The notes under the pieces were generated by a model. That model worked only from the letters and a program-made list of their open reading frames with translations. It searched no databases and was not told where the DNA came from. A program made the translations under genes and the position numbers. DNA of 64,000 bases from contig NZ_JAFLNF010000005.1 of the NCBI RefSeq assembly GCF_017313085.1, positions 124,001 to 188,000 of the forward strand, in the 5' to 3' direction. Positions 1 to 9,300 of this stretch are shown piece after piece. The stretch's first letter is position 1; every line of letters starts with the position of its first letter. Origin of the DNA: Roseibium limicola. Its GTDB lineage: Bacteria > Pseudomonadota > Alphaproteobacteria > Rhizobiales > Stappiaceae.

Positions 1-36
1 CTGGTCAACTGCTTGGACGCAGGCGATTCGGCGTGA
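1..36 (+). CDS. Possible C-terminal tail of an upstream gene (partial)
   Basis: Frame 1 is open from the window edge and reads LVNCLDAGDSA before a TGA at 34-36. The next gene on the same strand starts about 27 bases later, which is compatible with an operon. Eleven residues are too few to name a function. It could equally be a chance open frame. Confidence 0.3.
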   Translation: MVNCLDAGDSA

Positions 37-62
37 TACGAGAACCTAGCTTGTTTTTAGTA

Positions 63-1205
63 ATGGACGATTTCATGCGATTTGCCGCACCTGCGCTTCT
101 TTCGATGTTGCTAGCCGGATGTGGGGCTCTCCCCGCTGATGGTCCTGGCGCAATTCATATTTCCGCGCAGGATGTGGAAACAGACGCTGAGCAGACCGGC
201 TATTCCCTGATTAATCTCGACACGCAGACAGTTGATATGCTGCAAGGTTATCGTCCCAGCAGTTTCGCCAATCGTTTTCTCGGCGTCGGTGATGGGGCTT
301 CTCCTTCGTCCCTCGGCGTGGGCGATACGCTGGTGATCGGAATTTGGGAAGCAACACGTGAAGGGCTGTTCAGCTCTGAGAACGATGGCGTTAATCAAAT
401 TCCGGCCGTTGTTGATGAAACCGGCTATATCTTCGTGCCTTATGCGGGCCGTGTTCGCGCTGCAGGGTTGACTGTCGAGGGCCTGCGTCAATCGATCCAG
501 CAAAAGCTGATCGGCAAGGCCGTTGAGCCGCAGGTGGTCGTGACGCTGGGCGATAAACTGTCCACCACCGCCGTTGTTGTTGGCGATGCGATGAAGCCGG
601 GCGTTTACCCGTTGCCAAGTCGCAAGATGCAGCTTCTAGATCTGATCGCCTCTGCCGGCGGGTCTCGTGAAGCAACCTTCGAGACGGTTGTTACCCTGAA
701 GCGGGGTCGGCATTCTGGCACGACACGCCTCGAGCACCTGATTGAGTTCCCGGAAAATAATGTGACCGTCTCGCCGGGCGACACGGTCTTACTTTCGCAT
801 CATCCGCGTACCTTCTCTGTCTTTGGAGCGGTGAAGAGCAACACACTCGTTCCTTTCAAGACCAAAAAGGTGACGTTGGCTGAAGGCCTCGCAACCGTTG
901 GTGGCCTGAACGATTACAAGGCCGATGCTGCTGGAATTTTTCTGTTCCGTTATGAAGATGCTCAGCTGGCTCAGGCCCTTGATCCTCAATTGTCTCGCTC
1001 CATTCCGTCAGAGACGCAGGTTCCGGTTGTTTACCGTTTGAGCCTGCGTGATCCGCGTGGCTTCTTTCTTGCCCGGGAGTTTGAACTACGGGACAAGGAC
1101 ATCATGTACGTGTCCAATCATCCGACTGCCGAGTTTGGGAAATTCCTTGCTATTATTGCGCCGTTAATCAGCAATGTTGCTGCGGCGAACACCCTCGTCG
1201 ATTAA
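63..1205 (+). CDS. Outer-membrane polysaccharide export lipoprotein (Wza/KpsD-like)
   Basis: Capsule exporter of the outer-membrane polysaccharide export family, expected to form the periplasmic/outer-membrane channel for K-antigen. Starting at 63 (or the in-frame ATG at 75) gives a short hydrophobic signal ending in the lipobox LLAGC. Gly follows the Cys, so there is no inner-membrane retention Asp and outer-membrane sorting is expected. The first third holds the Poly_export-type segment (LGVGDTLVIGIWE, then VDETGYIFVPYAGRVRAAGLT). SLBB-like segments follow, such as VVVGDAMKPGVYPLP and FSVFGAVKSNTLVPF. The C-terminus is short and hydrophobic (FLAIIAPLISNVAAANTL). The frame is open from 33, but that start would put a useless extension before the signal. 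The KpsS-like genes follow after 82 bases, so capsule export is the likely job. The exact exported polymer is unknown. Confidence 0.88.
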   Translation: MDDFMRFAAPALLSMLLAGCGALPADGPGAIHISAQDVETDAEQTGYSLINLDTQTVDMLQGYRPSSFANRFLGVGDGASPSSLGVGDTLVIGIWEATREGLFSSENDGVNQIPAVVDETGYIFVPYAGRVRAAGLTVEGLRQSIQQKLIGKAVEPQVVVTLGDKLSTTAVVVGDAMKPGVYPLPSRKMQLLDLIASAGGSREATFETVVTLKRGRHSGTTRLEHLIEFPENNVTVSPGDTVLLSHHPRTFSVFGAVKSNTLVPFKTKKVTLAEGLATVGGLNDYKADAAGIFLFRYEDAQLAQALDPQLSRSIPSETQVPVVYRLSLRDPRGFFLAREFELRDKDIMYVSNHPTAEFGKFLAIIAPLISNVAAANTLVD

Positions 1206-1287
1206 CACATTGGAATATGTGATAAGCCTGTGGAGGCTGACCCGCTGCGAGGCTTCTCCTGGTGGGGTACAGGTGTTGGTTTCATAA

Positions 1288-2649
1288 GTGCGAGTATCCA
1301 GTTTGGGTCAGGCGTTTCGAGTATTTTTGTTTCTGCAGGGGCCACCTGCGCGTTTCGCCAGGGTCCTCGCCGATGAACTCGACCTATTGGGTGCCAAAAG
1401 CTTACGCGTCAATCTTTGCGCAGGGGACTGGCTTGCTTGGCATGACCTGCGCTGCACAAACTATCGAGGCAGCCTGAGCGATTGGAAAGCGTGGCTTAGT
1501 GATTTCTGCCTAGCGAATGGCGTTACCGATATCGTGTATTACGCTGACCGGTTGCCATATCATGTGGCAGCACATGAAGTGGCTCAGGACCTGGGGATCG
1601 AGTGTTTTGCATATGAGTTCGGGTACCTGCGCCCGGATTGGATCACTCTTGAACGCAATGGAATGTCGGCTCATTCGTTGTTTCCCAATAACGCGGAAAC
1701 CATTCGGACCGCGGCGCGGGACCTTCCAGATATTGATCGACGACAGCTTTATGGACATAGCTTTGGCGAGGAAGCCTTCGTTGAAGTGATTCACAACATG
1801 TCAAATGTTGTTCTGGCATCGGCATTTCCCAAGTACGACCGAGACCGCTGCTATCACCCGCTGGCTGACTATACCCGCCATCTTTTCCGTCTGCCGCTGG
1901 CGCGCTGGCGCAATCGCCGCGCTGGGAAGGTGATCGACGATCTGGTGGCCTCCGGCACGCCTTACTATGTGTTTCCGCTGCAGCTGCAGAGCGACTATCA
2001 GCTGCGCTTCAATTCTCCTTTCAACCACATAGGCAAGGCTGCGGAAGAAGTCATACGTTCCTTCGCCAAGTCGGCGCCTGTGGAAGCTCATCTCGTCTTC
2101 AAGGTTCATCCGCTCGACAACGGCATCGAGCCCTGGACACGCATCTTGATGTCTGTTGCCAAGCGGTTTGGCGTCAAGCGCCGTGTCCGGATCATTGATG
2201 GCGGCAATCTCGATGAACTTCTACGGTATTCGCGTGGTGCCTTGACGATCAATTCTACGACTGGTCTGCATTCCCTGCGTGTAGGATGTCCGACGAAAGT
2301 TCTCGGTATCGCGCTCTACGACATGGAAGGGCTGACCTGTCAGGTGCCTATCGACGATTTCTGGAAGAACGGGACCGTGCCGGACCTCGAACTCCTGGAT
2401 TCGTTGGAGCGACTTCTGGCTGCCACGATCCAGGTCAAAGGTGACTTCTACCAACCGAAGGGGCAGCGCGTTGCCGCTTACGCTATGGCACGCCGGCTGA
2501 TGGAAAACCGGGTGAACGAACCCGGTGCACTATGCGAGGAGCCGCCGCGACTTGCGAGGGCGAAAGCGATGAATATTCCAGTGACCTTCGTTGAACAAAT
2601 GGCCAATCGGGGCAAAACCGAGCGGTGGTTCAATGCGTGGCGCCGCTGA
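1288..2649 (+). CDS. KpsS/RkpJ-like capsular polysaccharide glycosyltransferase, copy 1
   Basis: Member of the capsule polysaccharide biosynthesis/export family that includes KpsS, KpsC, LipB and rhizobial RkpJ. In Escherichia coli, KpsS and KpsC are beta-Kdo transferases that build the poly-Kdo linker between lipid and capsule; the same role is inferred here. Visible motifs are FLFLQGP near the N-terminus, LCAGDWLAW, ERNGMS, LPLQLQSDYQLR, the conserved KVHPLDNGIEPW and the NSTTGLHS stretch of the nucleotide-sugar fold. It ends with VNEPGALCEEPPRL. The first possible start after an in-frame TAA (1285-1287) is a GTG at 1288. No clear ribosome site precedes it, so TTG at 1303 is possible. The last 17 bases overlap the next gene, a close paralogue, implying translational coupling. 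At 453 residues it is a single-module protein, not a two-module KpsC. Confidence 0.85.
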   Translation: MRVSSLGQAFRVFLFLQGPPARFARVLADELDLLGAKSLRVNLCAGDWLAWHDLRCTNYRGSLSDWKAWLSDFCLANGVTDIVYYADRLPYHVAAHEVAQDLGIECFAYEFGYLRPDWITLERNGMSAHSLFPNNAETIRTAARDLPDIDRRQLYGHSFGEEAFVEVIHNMSNVVLASAFPKYDRDRCYHPLADYTRHLFRLPLARWRNRRAGKVIDDLVASGTPYYVFPLQLQSDYQLRFNSPFNHIGKAAEEVIRSFAKSAPVEAHLVFKVHPLDNGIEPWTRILMSVAKRFGVKRRVRIIDGGNLDELLRYSRGALTINSTTGLHSLRVGCPTKVLGIALYDMEGLTCQVPIDDFWKNGTVPDLELLDSLERLLAATIQVKGDFYQPKGQRVAAYAMARRLMENRVNEPGALCEEPPRLARAKAMNIPVTFVEQMANRGKTERWFNAWRR

Positions 2650-3976
2650 GACTACCAATATAGAAACTGTTTTGCCGGTAGAGGCTGTCTCTGCTCCTGG
2701 CTCCGAGCGCCACTTTCTGTTTCTCCAGGGCCCCCTGTCTCCTCTTTACCGACAAATGGGGAGGCGCCTTACCGCAGCTGGTGTGAGGGTATCGCGGATC
2801 AATTTATGTGCTGGTGACTGGCTGCACTGGCCCGGGCCACGTACAATCTCGTTTCGCGGCAAGGTCAGCGTCTGGCCTGAGTTTGTCGAACGCTTCATAC
2901 AGAAAAACGGCATTACAGACCTGGTTGTCCATGGGGATCAGCGAATCTACCACAAGGCTGCGATTGACGTCGCCTTTGCAGTAGGCGCACGTGTCTTTGT
3001 AACTGAACTCGGCCTTTTGCGGTCAGGTTGGATGACACTTGAGCGCAACGGCCTGTCGACCTTGAGCTGTTTCCCCGATGATCCGCAGCAGATCCGCGCA
3101 GTTTCTGAATCCGTTGGTCCCATTGATCTCGACAACCGGTTTGAGAAGTCGACCTGGCTAGAACTTGGGCCGGACGTCATTTACAATCTGTTGAATGTGG
3201 TTGCCAGGCCACTTTTCCCGCACTTTCAGCGTCATACGATCTATTCGCCTGTGCCGGAGTACCTGCGTGGAGCTTGGAAGATGATACGCGCCAAGAAGCG
3301 CGATCGAGAAGCGGCGGAGGTTGTTGCGCGTCTAAAACGGTTACGGGGGCCGCTCTTCCTGCTCCCGCTGCAGCTGGAAGGAGACTTTCAGCTGAGAGCC
3401 CATTCGCCCTTTGACAGCTTCTCCGAGGTTCTGGATACAATCCTGACGTCCTTTGCGAGAAACGCGCCTGCGAGTGCGAAGCTTTTGATCAAAAGCCATC
3501 CGTTGGATGTGGGATACGAAAACTGGCCGCAGGTCATAAAAGATATTTCCCGTCGCCGGGGTTTGGTGGGGCGTGTTGAGTATATCGACGGCGGCCGGAT
3601 GTCGGACCTGTTTCCGTTGGCAAGCGGACTGGTGACATTGAATTCCACAGCCGGATTGGAAGCGCTTATGGCAGGCGTTCCTGTCAAGACACTCGTACCA
3701 GCGCATTTCGACATCGTCGGGATGACGCACGATGGATTACTCGAAGATTTTTGGGGAGCGCCGAAAAGACCAGACACGGACCTTCTGGCTGCTTACTGCC
3801 GAGCCTTGGCCGGCACAGTGCAGGTGCCTGGCTCTATCCACAACAAGCAGGGCACTCGCATTGCAGCCGAAAACATGGTCCGCCGTATGCTTGAGTGCAG
3901 CGTCAATGAGCCTGGGGCGTATGTTTTTCCGCCTCCCAGGTTGGAGCGCGCGAGGGCCTTGGGTGTTCCGTTATGA
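2633..3976 (+). CDS. KpsS/RkpJ-like capsular polysaccharide glycosyltransferase, copy 2
   Basis: Second single-module KpsS/RkpJ-like protein, 447 residues from the ATG at 2633, which lies inside the end of copy 1. It repeats the landmarks of its neighbour: FLFLQGP, NLCAGDWLHW, ERNGLS, LPLQLEGDFQLR, KSHPLDVGYENW, NSTAGLEAL and VNEPGAYVFPPPRL. An in-frame ATG at 2591 exists, but the start at 2633 leaves a short variable N-terminus like that of copy 1. The two proteins are clearly paralogous but diverged, so they may add different linker sugars, as KpsS and KpsC do, or act on different acceptors. The family is cytoplasmic or loosely membrane-attached. The SDR gene follows 49 bases downstream, so all four plus-strand genes probably form one transcript. 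Substrate specificity is inference. Confidence 0.85.
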   Translation: MRGAAETTNIETVLPVEAVSAPGSERHFLFLQGPLSPLYRQMGRRLTAAGVRVSRINLCAGDWLHWPGPRTISFRGKVSVWPEFVERFIQKNGITDLVVHGDQRIYHKAAIDVAFAVGARVFVTELGLLRSGWMTLERNGLSTLSCFPDDPQQIRAVSESVGPIDLDNRFEKSTWLELGPDVIYNLLNVVARPLFPHFQRHTIYSPVPEYLRGAWKMIRAKKRDREAAEVVARLKRLRGPLFLLPLQLEGDFQLRAHSPFDSFSEVLDTILTSFARNAPASAKLLIKSHPLDVGYENWPQVIKDISRRRGLVGRVEYIDGGRMSDLFPLASGLVTLNSTAGLEALMAGVPVKTLVPAHFDIVGMTHDGLLEDFWGAPKRPDTDLLAAYCRALAGTVQVPGSIHNKQGTRIAAENMVRRMLECSVNEPGAYVFPPPRLERARALGVPL

Positions 3977-4025
3977 TGATATTGGCGGATCGACAACACT
4001 GATAAGCTGGAAACAGGAGGCTTGG

Positions 4026-4832
4026 ATGGCTGAGGCATACAAAACCATCGTTCTGACCGGGGCGAGCGGCGGCATTGGCGAAGCCCTGGCGAAACGCATG
4101 GCGAAGCCTGGTCGACATCTGGTGCTTATTGCCAGAGATCAGAAAAAACTGGATGCACTTGCGGCACAGGTCGCAGTTTTGGGTGCGACCGTGGAGACGG
4201 CTTCTGTCGATTCGCGGGACACGGAGCTGATGGGACGTACCTTGGCTGACGTGCAGCAGCGGTTTGAAATTGATCTGGTGATTGCCAATGCAGGGGTGAC
4301 AGCCGGGCTCGGTGCCGGCAATAGCCACGAAGCTCTCGAAGACTTCGACCGTCAGATCGACATCAACCTGCGTGGCACTGTTCATACAGTCGGCGCAGTG
4401 GTGGAAGGCATGCGATCACGTTTGAGGGGGCAAGTTGTCTTGATCTCGTCCCTGGCAGGTATGCGCGCCTTGCCGGAGATGCCAGGTTATAGTGCGACCA
4501 AGGCGGCAGTGATTGCCTATGGACACTCCTTGCGCGGTTGGCTGAGGCCGTTTGGTGTCAGTGTTACCATCATCTGCCCCGGTTTTGTGACGACGCCGAT
4601 GTCTGCGCGCCACAATGGTCCAAAGCCGCTTGAGTGGTCAGCAGAGAAAGCGGCAGACAGGATGTGGCGTGCCATTGAGGCCAAGCGAGCGTTTTTTGCC
4701 TTTCCGTTCTTGTTGGCGTGGGGAATTCGTTTGCAAAATCTTCTGCCTGCAAAACTTGGCGATATTTTCATGGGAGGCTTCGCAGCGACGATTGAGCCGG
4801 ATCCGCGCTATACGAAAAAACCGGACGTGTAA
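4026..4832 (+). CDS. rkpH: Short-chain dehydrogenase/reductase, RkpH-like
   Basis: NAD(P)-dependent classical SDR of 268 residues. The Rossmann glycine motif TGASGGIG lies at residues 11-18, NAG at 88-90, the catalytic Ser at 141/142, and Tyr155 and Lys159 in YSATK. The start at 4026 is set by AGGAGG at 4015-4020, although the frame is open far upstream across the end of the preceding gene. The C-terminal third (about 220-250) is rich in aromatic and hydrophobic residues (FFAFPFLLAWGI), as in membrane-associated SDRs that act on lipid substrates. In Sinorhizobium, rkpH sits with rkpA, rkpG and rkpJ in the rkp-1 region needed for K-antigen, and the neighbours here match. I infer that it reduces the keto group made by the RkpA/RkpG pair. 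The symbol rests on context plus family, so another lipid SDR cannot be excluded. Confidence 0.8.
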   Translation: MAEAYKTIVLTGASGGIGEALAKRMAKPGRHLVLIARDQKKLDALAAQVAVLGATVETASVDSRDTELMGRTLADVQQRFEIDLVIANAGVTAGLGAGNSHEALEDFDRQIDINLRGTVHTVGAVVEGMRSRLRGQVVLISSLAGMRALPEMPGYSATKAAVIAYGHSLRGWLRPFGVSVTIICPGFVTTPMSARHNGPKPLEWSAEKAADRMWRAIEAKRAFFAFPFLLAWGIRLQNLLPAKLGDIFMGGFAATIEPDPRYTKKPDV

Positions 4833-4913
4833 CAAACGCGCCCGGCTTTTGTTGTCCCTTGATTTAAGCTGCTGCGTACCCTTCGATCAGCTGCGCGAGC
4901 GTGACGGCTTGTC

Positions 4914-6299
4914 CTATGAGGACTTCAACAGCCGGTCCATAACCCCTGTATCGGCATTCAACTTGTCGAGCTCTTCCACAGTTGCATTCACCGCCCGGTC
5001 GATCTGCTCCAGCGTGTGGTCGCTGGTGATGAAAAAGCGCAGACGTGCCGACTTCTCAGCAACGGCAGGGAAGATGATCGGTAGTGCATTGATCCGCCGT
5101 TCCAGCAGATTGTTTGAGAGCATGGCAGCTCGCAAGCTGTCGCCGACAATTACCGGAACGACAGATGCGCCGATGCTTGGCCCCGTGTTCAAGCCGGCAT
5201 CCGTGGCGACTTTCAGGAAGTAAGCGCCATTTTCACGCAACTTGGCAACGCGTTCAGGCTCCTTTGCCATCATCTCGATCGACATAAGCGCAGCTGCACT
5301 AAGCGCTGGGGACAGACCGACTGAGAAAACAAAGCCAGGATTACTGACCTTCAGATAGTCGCACAGAACTTTTGACCCGGCGATATAGCCGCCGCAAGAC
5401 GAGAAGGTCTTACTGAGAGTACCCATCCAGAGTTCGACGGATGTTGGATCAATGCCTTGTTCCTCACAGATGCCACGGCCTGACTGGCCGAGCACTCCGA
5501 TGGAATGAGCTTCATCGACCATAAGCCATGAATCATAGGCCTGCTTTATCTGGATCACCCGCTTCAGGTCTGGGACGTCGCCGTCCATGGAATACAGGCC
5601 TTCTATGATGATCAGCACATTCTCGAACTTGTGCCGCTGCTCTTGCAGCAGACGTTCCAGTGCCTTGAAGTCATCGTGAGGGAAGTTGATACGAGTGGCG
5701 CCTGATAAGCGAGCGCCTTCGGCAATCGAGTTGTGAACAAGACTGTCGGTAACAATCAGGTCGCCTTTACCCATCAAGTGGCCGATCGTTGAGACGTTGG
5801 TCGCATGCCCAGACACCATGACGATAGAAGATTCCACCCCATGTAAATGGGCCAATGCAGTTTCTAGCTCACCATGAATCGGCCGCTCACCCGCTACAAT
5901 CCGACTGGCGGACGCGCTGGTGCCAAAGGTTTCAACTGCCTTTGCTGAAGCTTGGTTGATCAGCGGATGACCGTTGAGTCCAAGGTAGTTGTAAGAGGCG
6001 AAGTTGTCATAGGTCTCTCCATCGATCAGCGTAACGTTGCTGGCGATGCCCTGATGTGGACGGAAAAACGGATTGGTAACGCCGAGAATGTCTGCTGCCG
6101 CGCGTTGCATCTGGAGTTGTTTTACCTGCGGCAACTTGCGGAAGTCGAAGGCCTTCGGGCGCTTGTCCTTCTCGCGGCCAGCATTCTCCTGCAGACTTGA
6201 CGAACCAACTCTTGCGGAGCCGCTTCCCCGCCGATCCCGGGCAGATTTGCGACCGGTTCGCAGGTTGTCGATCAGTTTTGCCTTTTCCGAAGCATCCAT
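4914..6299 (-). CDS. rkpG: PLP-dependent alpha-oxoamine synthase, RkpG-like
   Basis: Family of 8-amino-7-oxononanoate synthase, serine palmitoyltransferase, 5-aminolevulinate synthase and 2-amino-3-ketobutyrate ligase: decarboxylative condensation of an amino acid with an acyl thioester. Landmarks are SYNYLGL (102-108), SRIVAGERPIHGELE, His189 expected to stack on the cofactor, VDEAHSIG (Asp262, His265) and the Schiff-base Lys297 in GTLSKTFSSCGGYIAG. The SGRGICEE and GARLSGATR stretches resemble serine palmitoyltransferase more than BioF by eye. The first 50 or so residues are a polar, charged extension absent from short BioF proteins and might dock with the synthase. The start lies 21 bases after the stop of rkpA, so both are one transcript. 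No bio genes are nearby, which argues against a biotin role. It probably offloads the RkpA-bound acyl chain; the amino acid used is unknown. Confidence 0.85.
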   Translation of the reverse strand: MDASEKAKLIDNLRTGRKSARDRRGSGSARVGSSSLQENAGREKDKRPKAFDFRKLPQVKQLQMQRAAADILGVTNPFFRPHQGIASNVTLIDGETYDNFASYNYLGLNGHPLINQASAKAVETFGTSASASRIVAGERPIHGELETALAHLHGVESSIVMVSGHATNVSTIGHLMGKGDLIVTDSLVHNSIAEGARLSGATRINFPHDDFKALERLLQEQRHKFENVLIIIEGLYSMDGDVPDLKRVIQIKQAYDSWLMVDEAHSIGVLGQSGRGICEEQGIDPTSVELWMGTLSKTFSSCGGYIAGSKVLCDYLKVSNPGFVFSVGLSPALSAAALMSIEMMAKEPERVAKLRENGAYFLKVATDAGLNTGPSIGASVVPVIVGDSLRAAMLSNNLLERRINALPIIFPAVAEKSARLRFFITSDHTLEQIDRAVNATVEELDKLNADTGVMDRLLKSS

Positions 6300-6320
6300 T
6301 CCGTAGGTCGTTTCTCAAAG

Positions 6321-9300
6321 TTAGAGGAAAGATCCCAATTCGCGACTTTTGTCGTTCATCCGTTGTTCAAGTTCCGCCAGATCACTCATATTCTCACCAG
6401 CGCCATCGATATGGGAGCTGGCGAGGCGTTGAGTTTCACCTGAGATACCCTCGTCACCGCTCTCGCCGAGAACTCGGCTTGCAATCCGCCCGGACAAATC
6501 GTTGAGCGTTGCACCATTTGCCAGCGACATAAGGGGAATGTCTATACCCAGCTGACGTTCCGCACTCATGCGTAATTCCAGTGCCATTAGTGAATCCATG
6601 CCGATTTCAGACAAGGGCTTATGTGCGTCAATATCATCGCCGGAGATACGAAGGATTTTGCCAATCTCGGCGGCCAGAAGCTTGCCAACAGTCTGGCTTG
6701 CCTCGACTTTGGTCATGCCTTTTAGCAGCACGTGCAGATCGACTGCCCCTTCCGAGCCCTGTCCATCATCTCCCGCGCCGACGCCCATCAAGGCAAAGAG
6801 TGGCGTACCGATAAGAGCCAGATCGCGGGAGGCTGCTGCCCAGTCGATCCTGGCAAAGCCGAGGGCCGCAGTTGCGACATCATCTTGCGGTTGCCGCATC
6901 AGATCGACAAGTCCGTCCAGCGCTTCACTCGCGGCCAGAGAATGCTTGCCCAGCTTGCGCGCGAGCAAGTCACCCACTTCGGTATTGCGAGCCAGATAGC
7001 CGGCATCGGAAATTGCACCCCAAGCAACTGCCAATCCAGCCAGTCCCTCTGTGCGGCGCTTGCGTGCCAGAGCTTCCAGATAAGCATTGGCAGCCACATA
7101 GTTGGCCTGTCCAGGGTTACCCACCAGTGTGGTGGCGGAGGAATAAACAACAAAGTGATCGAGCGAATCCTGTCGCGTCAACCGGTCCAGCAACTCAGCG
7201 CCGCGCACCTTCGGCGCGATAACCCTGTTCAGGGCATCTTGGTCGAGATTGGCGATCAACACGTCTTTCAAAACCATCGCAGTGTGGAATACCCCGGCGA
7301 TTGCCGGTTGGTCCTGGCGGATGGTCTGCAGCGCGCTGGCAACTGCGGATTCGTCGGTGATATCACACGCGTGAGCCGAGACCTGAACACCCATGGCTTC
7401 CAGCTCGCCGATCACGGCTTGTGCATCTTCTGAAGCGCCGCCGCGACGGCTGAGTACAGCCAGATGAGCAGCGCCATGCATAGCAAGGCGTTTCAGCAGT
7501 TCAGCACCGAATCCGCCGAAGCCGCCTGCAACCACATAGGTTGCGTCTGGCTTCATGGCCAGCGGCGCCGGCTCAGGCTTGATTTCCGGGATCTGCGGTG
7601 GGCGCAGAACAATCTTGCCAATATGTCCGGCCTGCTGCATCAGTCGGAAGGCTTCTACCACCTGATCTGCTTCAAAGGCACGATAGGGCAGAGGTGCCAG
7701 AGTTCCGTCTTCAAACAGCTCCACAAGCTCCTTGAAAAGGCGCTTTGCCAGCTTTGGCTGTCGCGTCAGAAGTTGATCGGCATCAATGCCGAAATAGGTC
7801 AGGTTCTGGCGGAACGGACGCAAGCCAATACGGGTGTTGCCATAATAATCACGCTTGCCGAGCTCCAGGAAGCGGCCGAAAGGCTTCAGAACCTCGATGC
7901 TGCGCTCCATTGCCTCTCCGAAGAGGGAGTTGAGCACCACATCGACACCCTCGCCAGCCGTCTCATCCATTACCGCGTCGACGAACTCCAAGGTCCGACT
8001 GTCGAGCACGACATCGGCCCCCAGAAGTGTCAGGAAGGCGCGTTTCTCCGGGGAGCCTGCAGTGGCAATCACTTTGGCGCCACGCCATTTGGCGATCTGT
8101 AGGGCGGCAAGCCCCACACCGCCCGCACCACCATGGATGAGGATCGTCTCGCCTTCCTCCAATGAGGCAAGTTTTACCAATGCATAGTAGGCCGTCAGGA
8201 AGGTGACTGGAATGGTCGCAGCTTCTTCTGGAGAAACAGTCGTCGGCATTGGCGCACAGCCGCTTTCATCCACCATGACATGGGCGGAGAAACAGGCCGG
8301 CGCAAAGGTGATGACCTGATCACCAGGCTGGAACCGGCTAACGTCTGGACCAACACGCACCACGGTGCCACAACATTCCATACCCAGCGTCGGTCCGGCA
8401 AAGCCGTCTTCCAAGGCCTCTTCCGGCAGCAGACCAAGAGCCCACATCACATCGCGGAAATTCAGGCCGCTGGCCTTCACTTCGATTTCCACATCCCCGG
8501 CTTTCAGCTCGGGGCGGGCGATTGGGGTCCAGGCAAGTTGATCGAGAGATCCCTGCTGGATGACGTCCAGGCGAACCGACGGCAAGCTGCCATCCGGCAG
8601 GTGGGTCTCGTCGAGCAGTCCACCTTGCAGAACACGCAGGCCATATCGCCGGTCACCGTCGAGAACGATTTCGCGTTCGTTGTCATCGGAGGCCAATTCC
8701 TGGGCAAGACGGGCCGCGGCCAGCCCCGGCGCCAGATCTGGAGCCAGATCAATGAGCTTCATCTTGATTTGCGGGAATTCATTCATTGCCACGCGGGCGT
8801 AACCCCAAAGGGCCGATTGCTCAGGTGCGGGCATTGCTGCCGTTGCCATGTCTCGCGCCGCATTTGGAGCGATGAAGGTGATTTGCCCCTCATCACCGCC
8901 ATGCGCATTCAGCACGCGCGTCAGCGCCCAAAGCCGATCATTGCTCAAGGCGAGAGCATCCGACGGATTGCCATAGGCGCCAAGCAGAAAAATGATTTGT
9001 CCGCCCTTGGCCGAGACGTCAGTCAGCTCGCTGAGAGAGCCGTTCATGTCGATGGCCAGATGGCCAATATCCGGTTCACCTTCGGCTGCGGGCACAGCAA
9101 TTTGGACAGGGTACCCCCGCTTTTCCAGGCAAGAGTGCAGACCTTCGGCCAATTTGCGAGACGTGCCTTCACGATCAGCAAGCACGACAATAGGCGCTTT
9201 TGTTTCTGACTGATCCACTGGAGCAGTATTTTCGTTGTCGGCGACTGCAGGTTCAAAAGACTTTGTGCGTGCCGAGCTAACGTCAATCTCGCCTTCGCTG

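Noticed and set aside
4914-6299. Naming the alpha-oxoamine synthase BioF
   Set aside because: No other biotin genes nearby, extended N-terminus, SPT-like active-site stretches and placement directly after rkpA favour the RkpG assignment.
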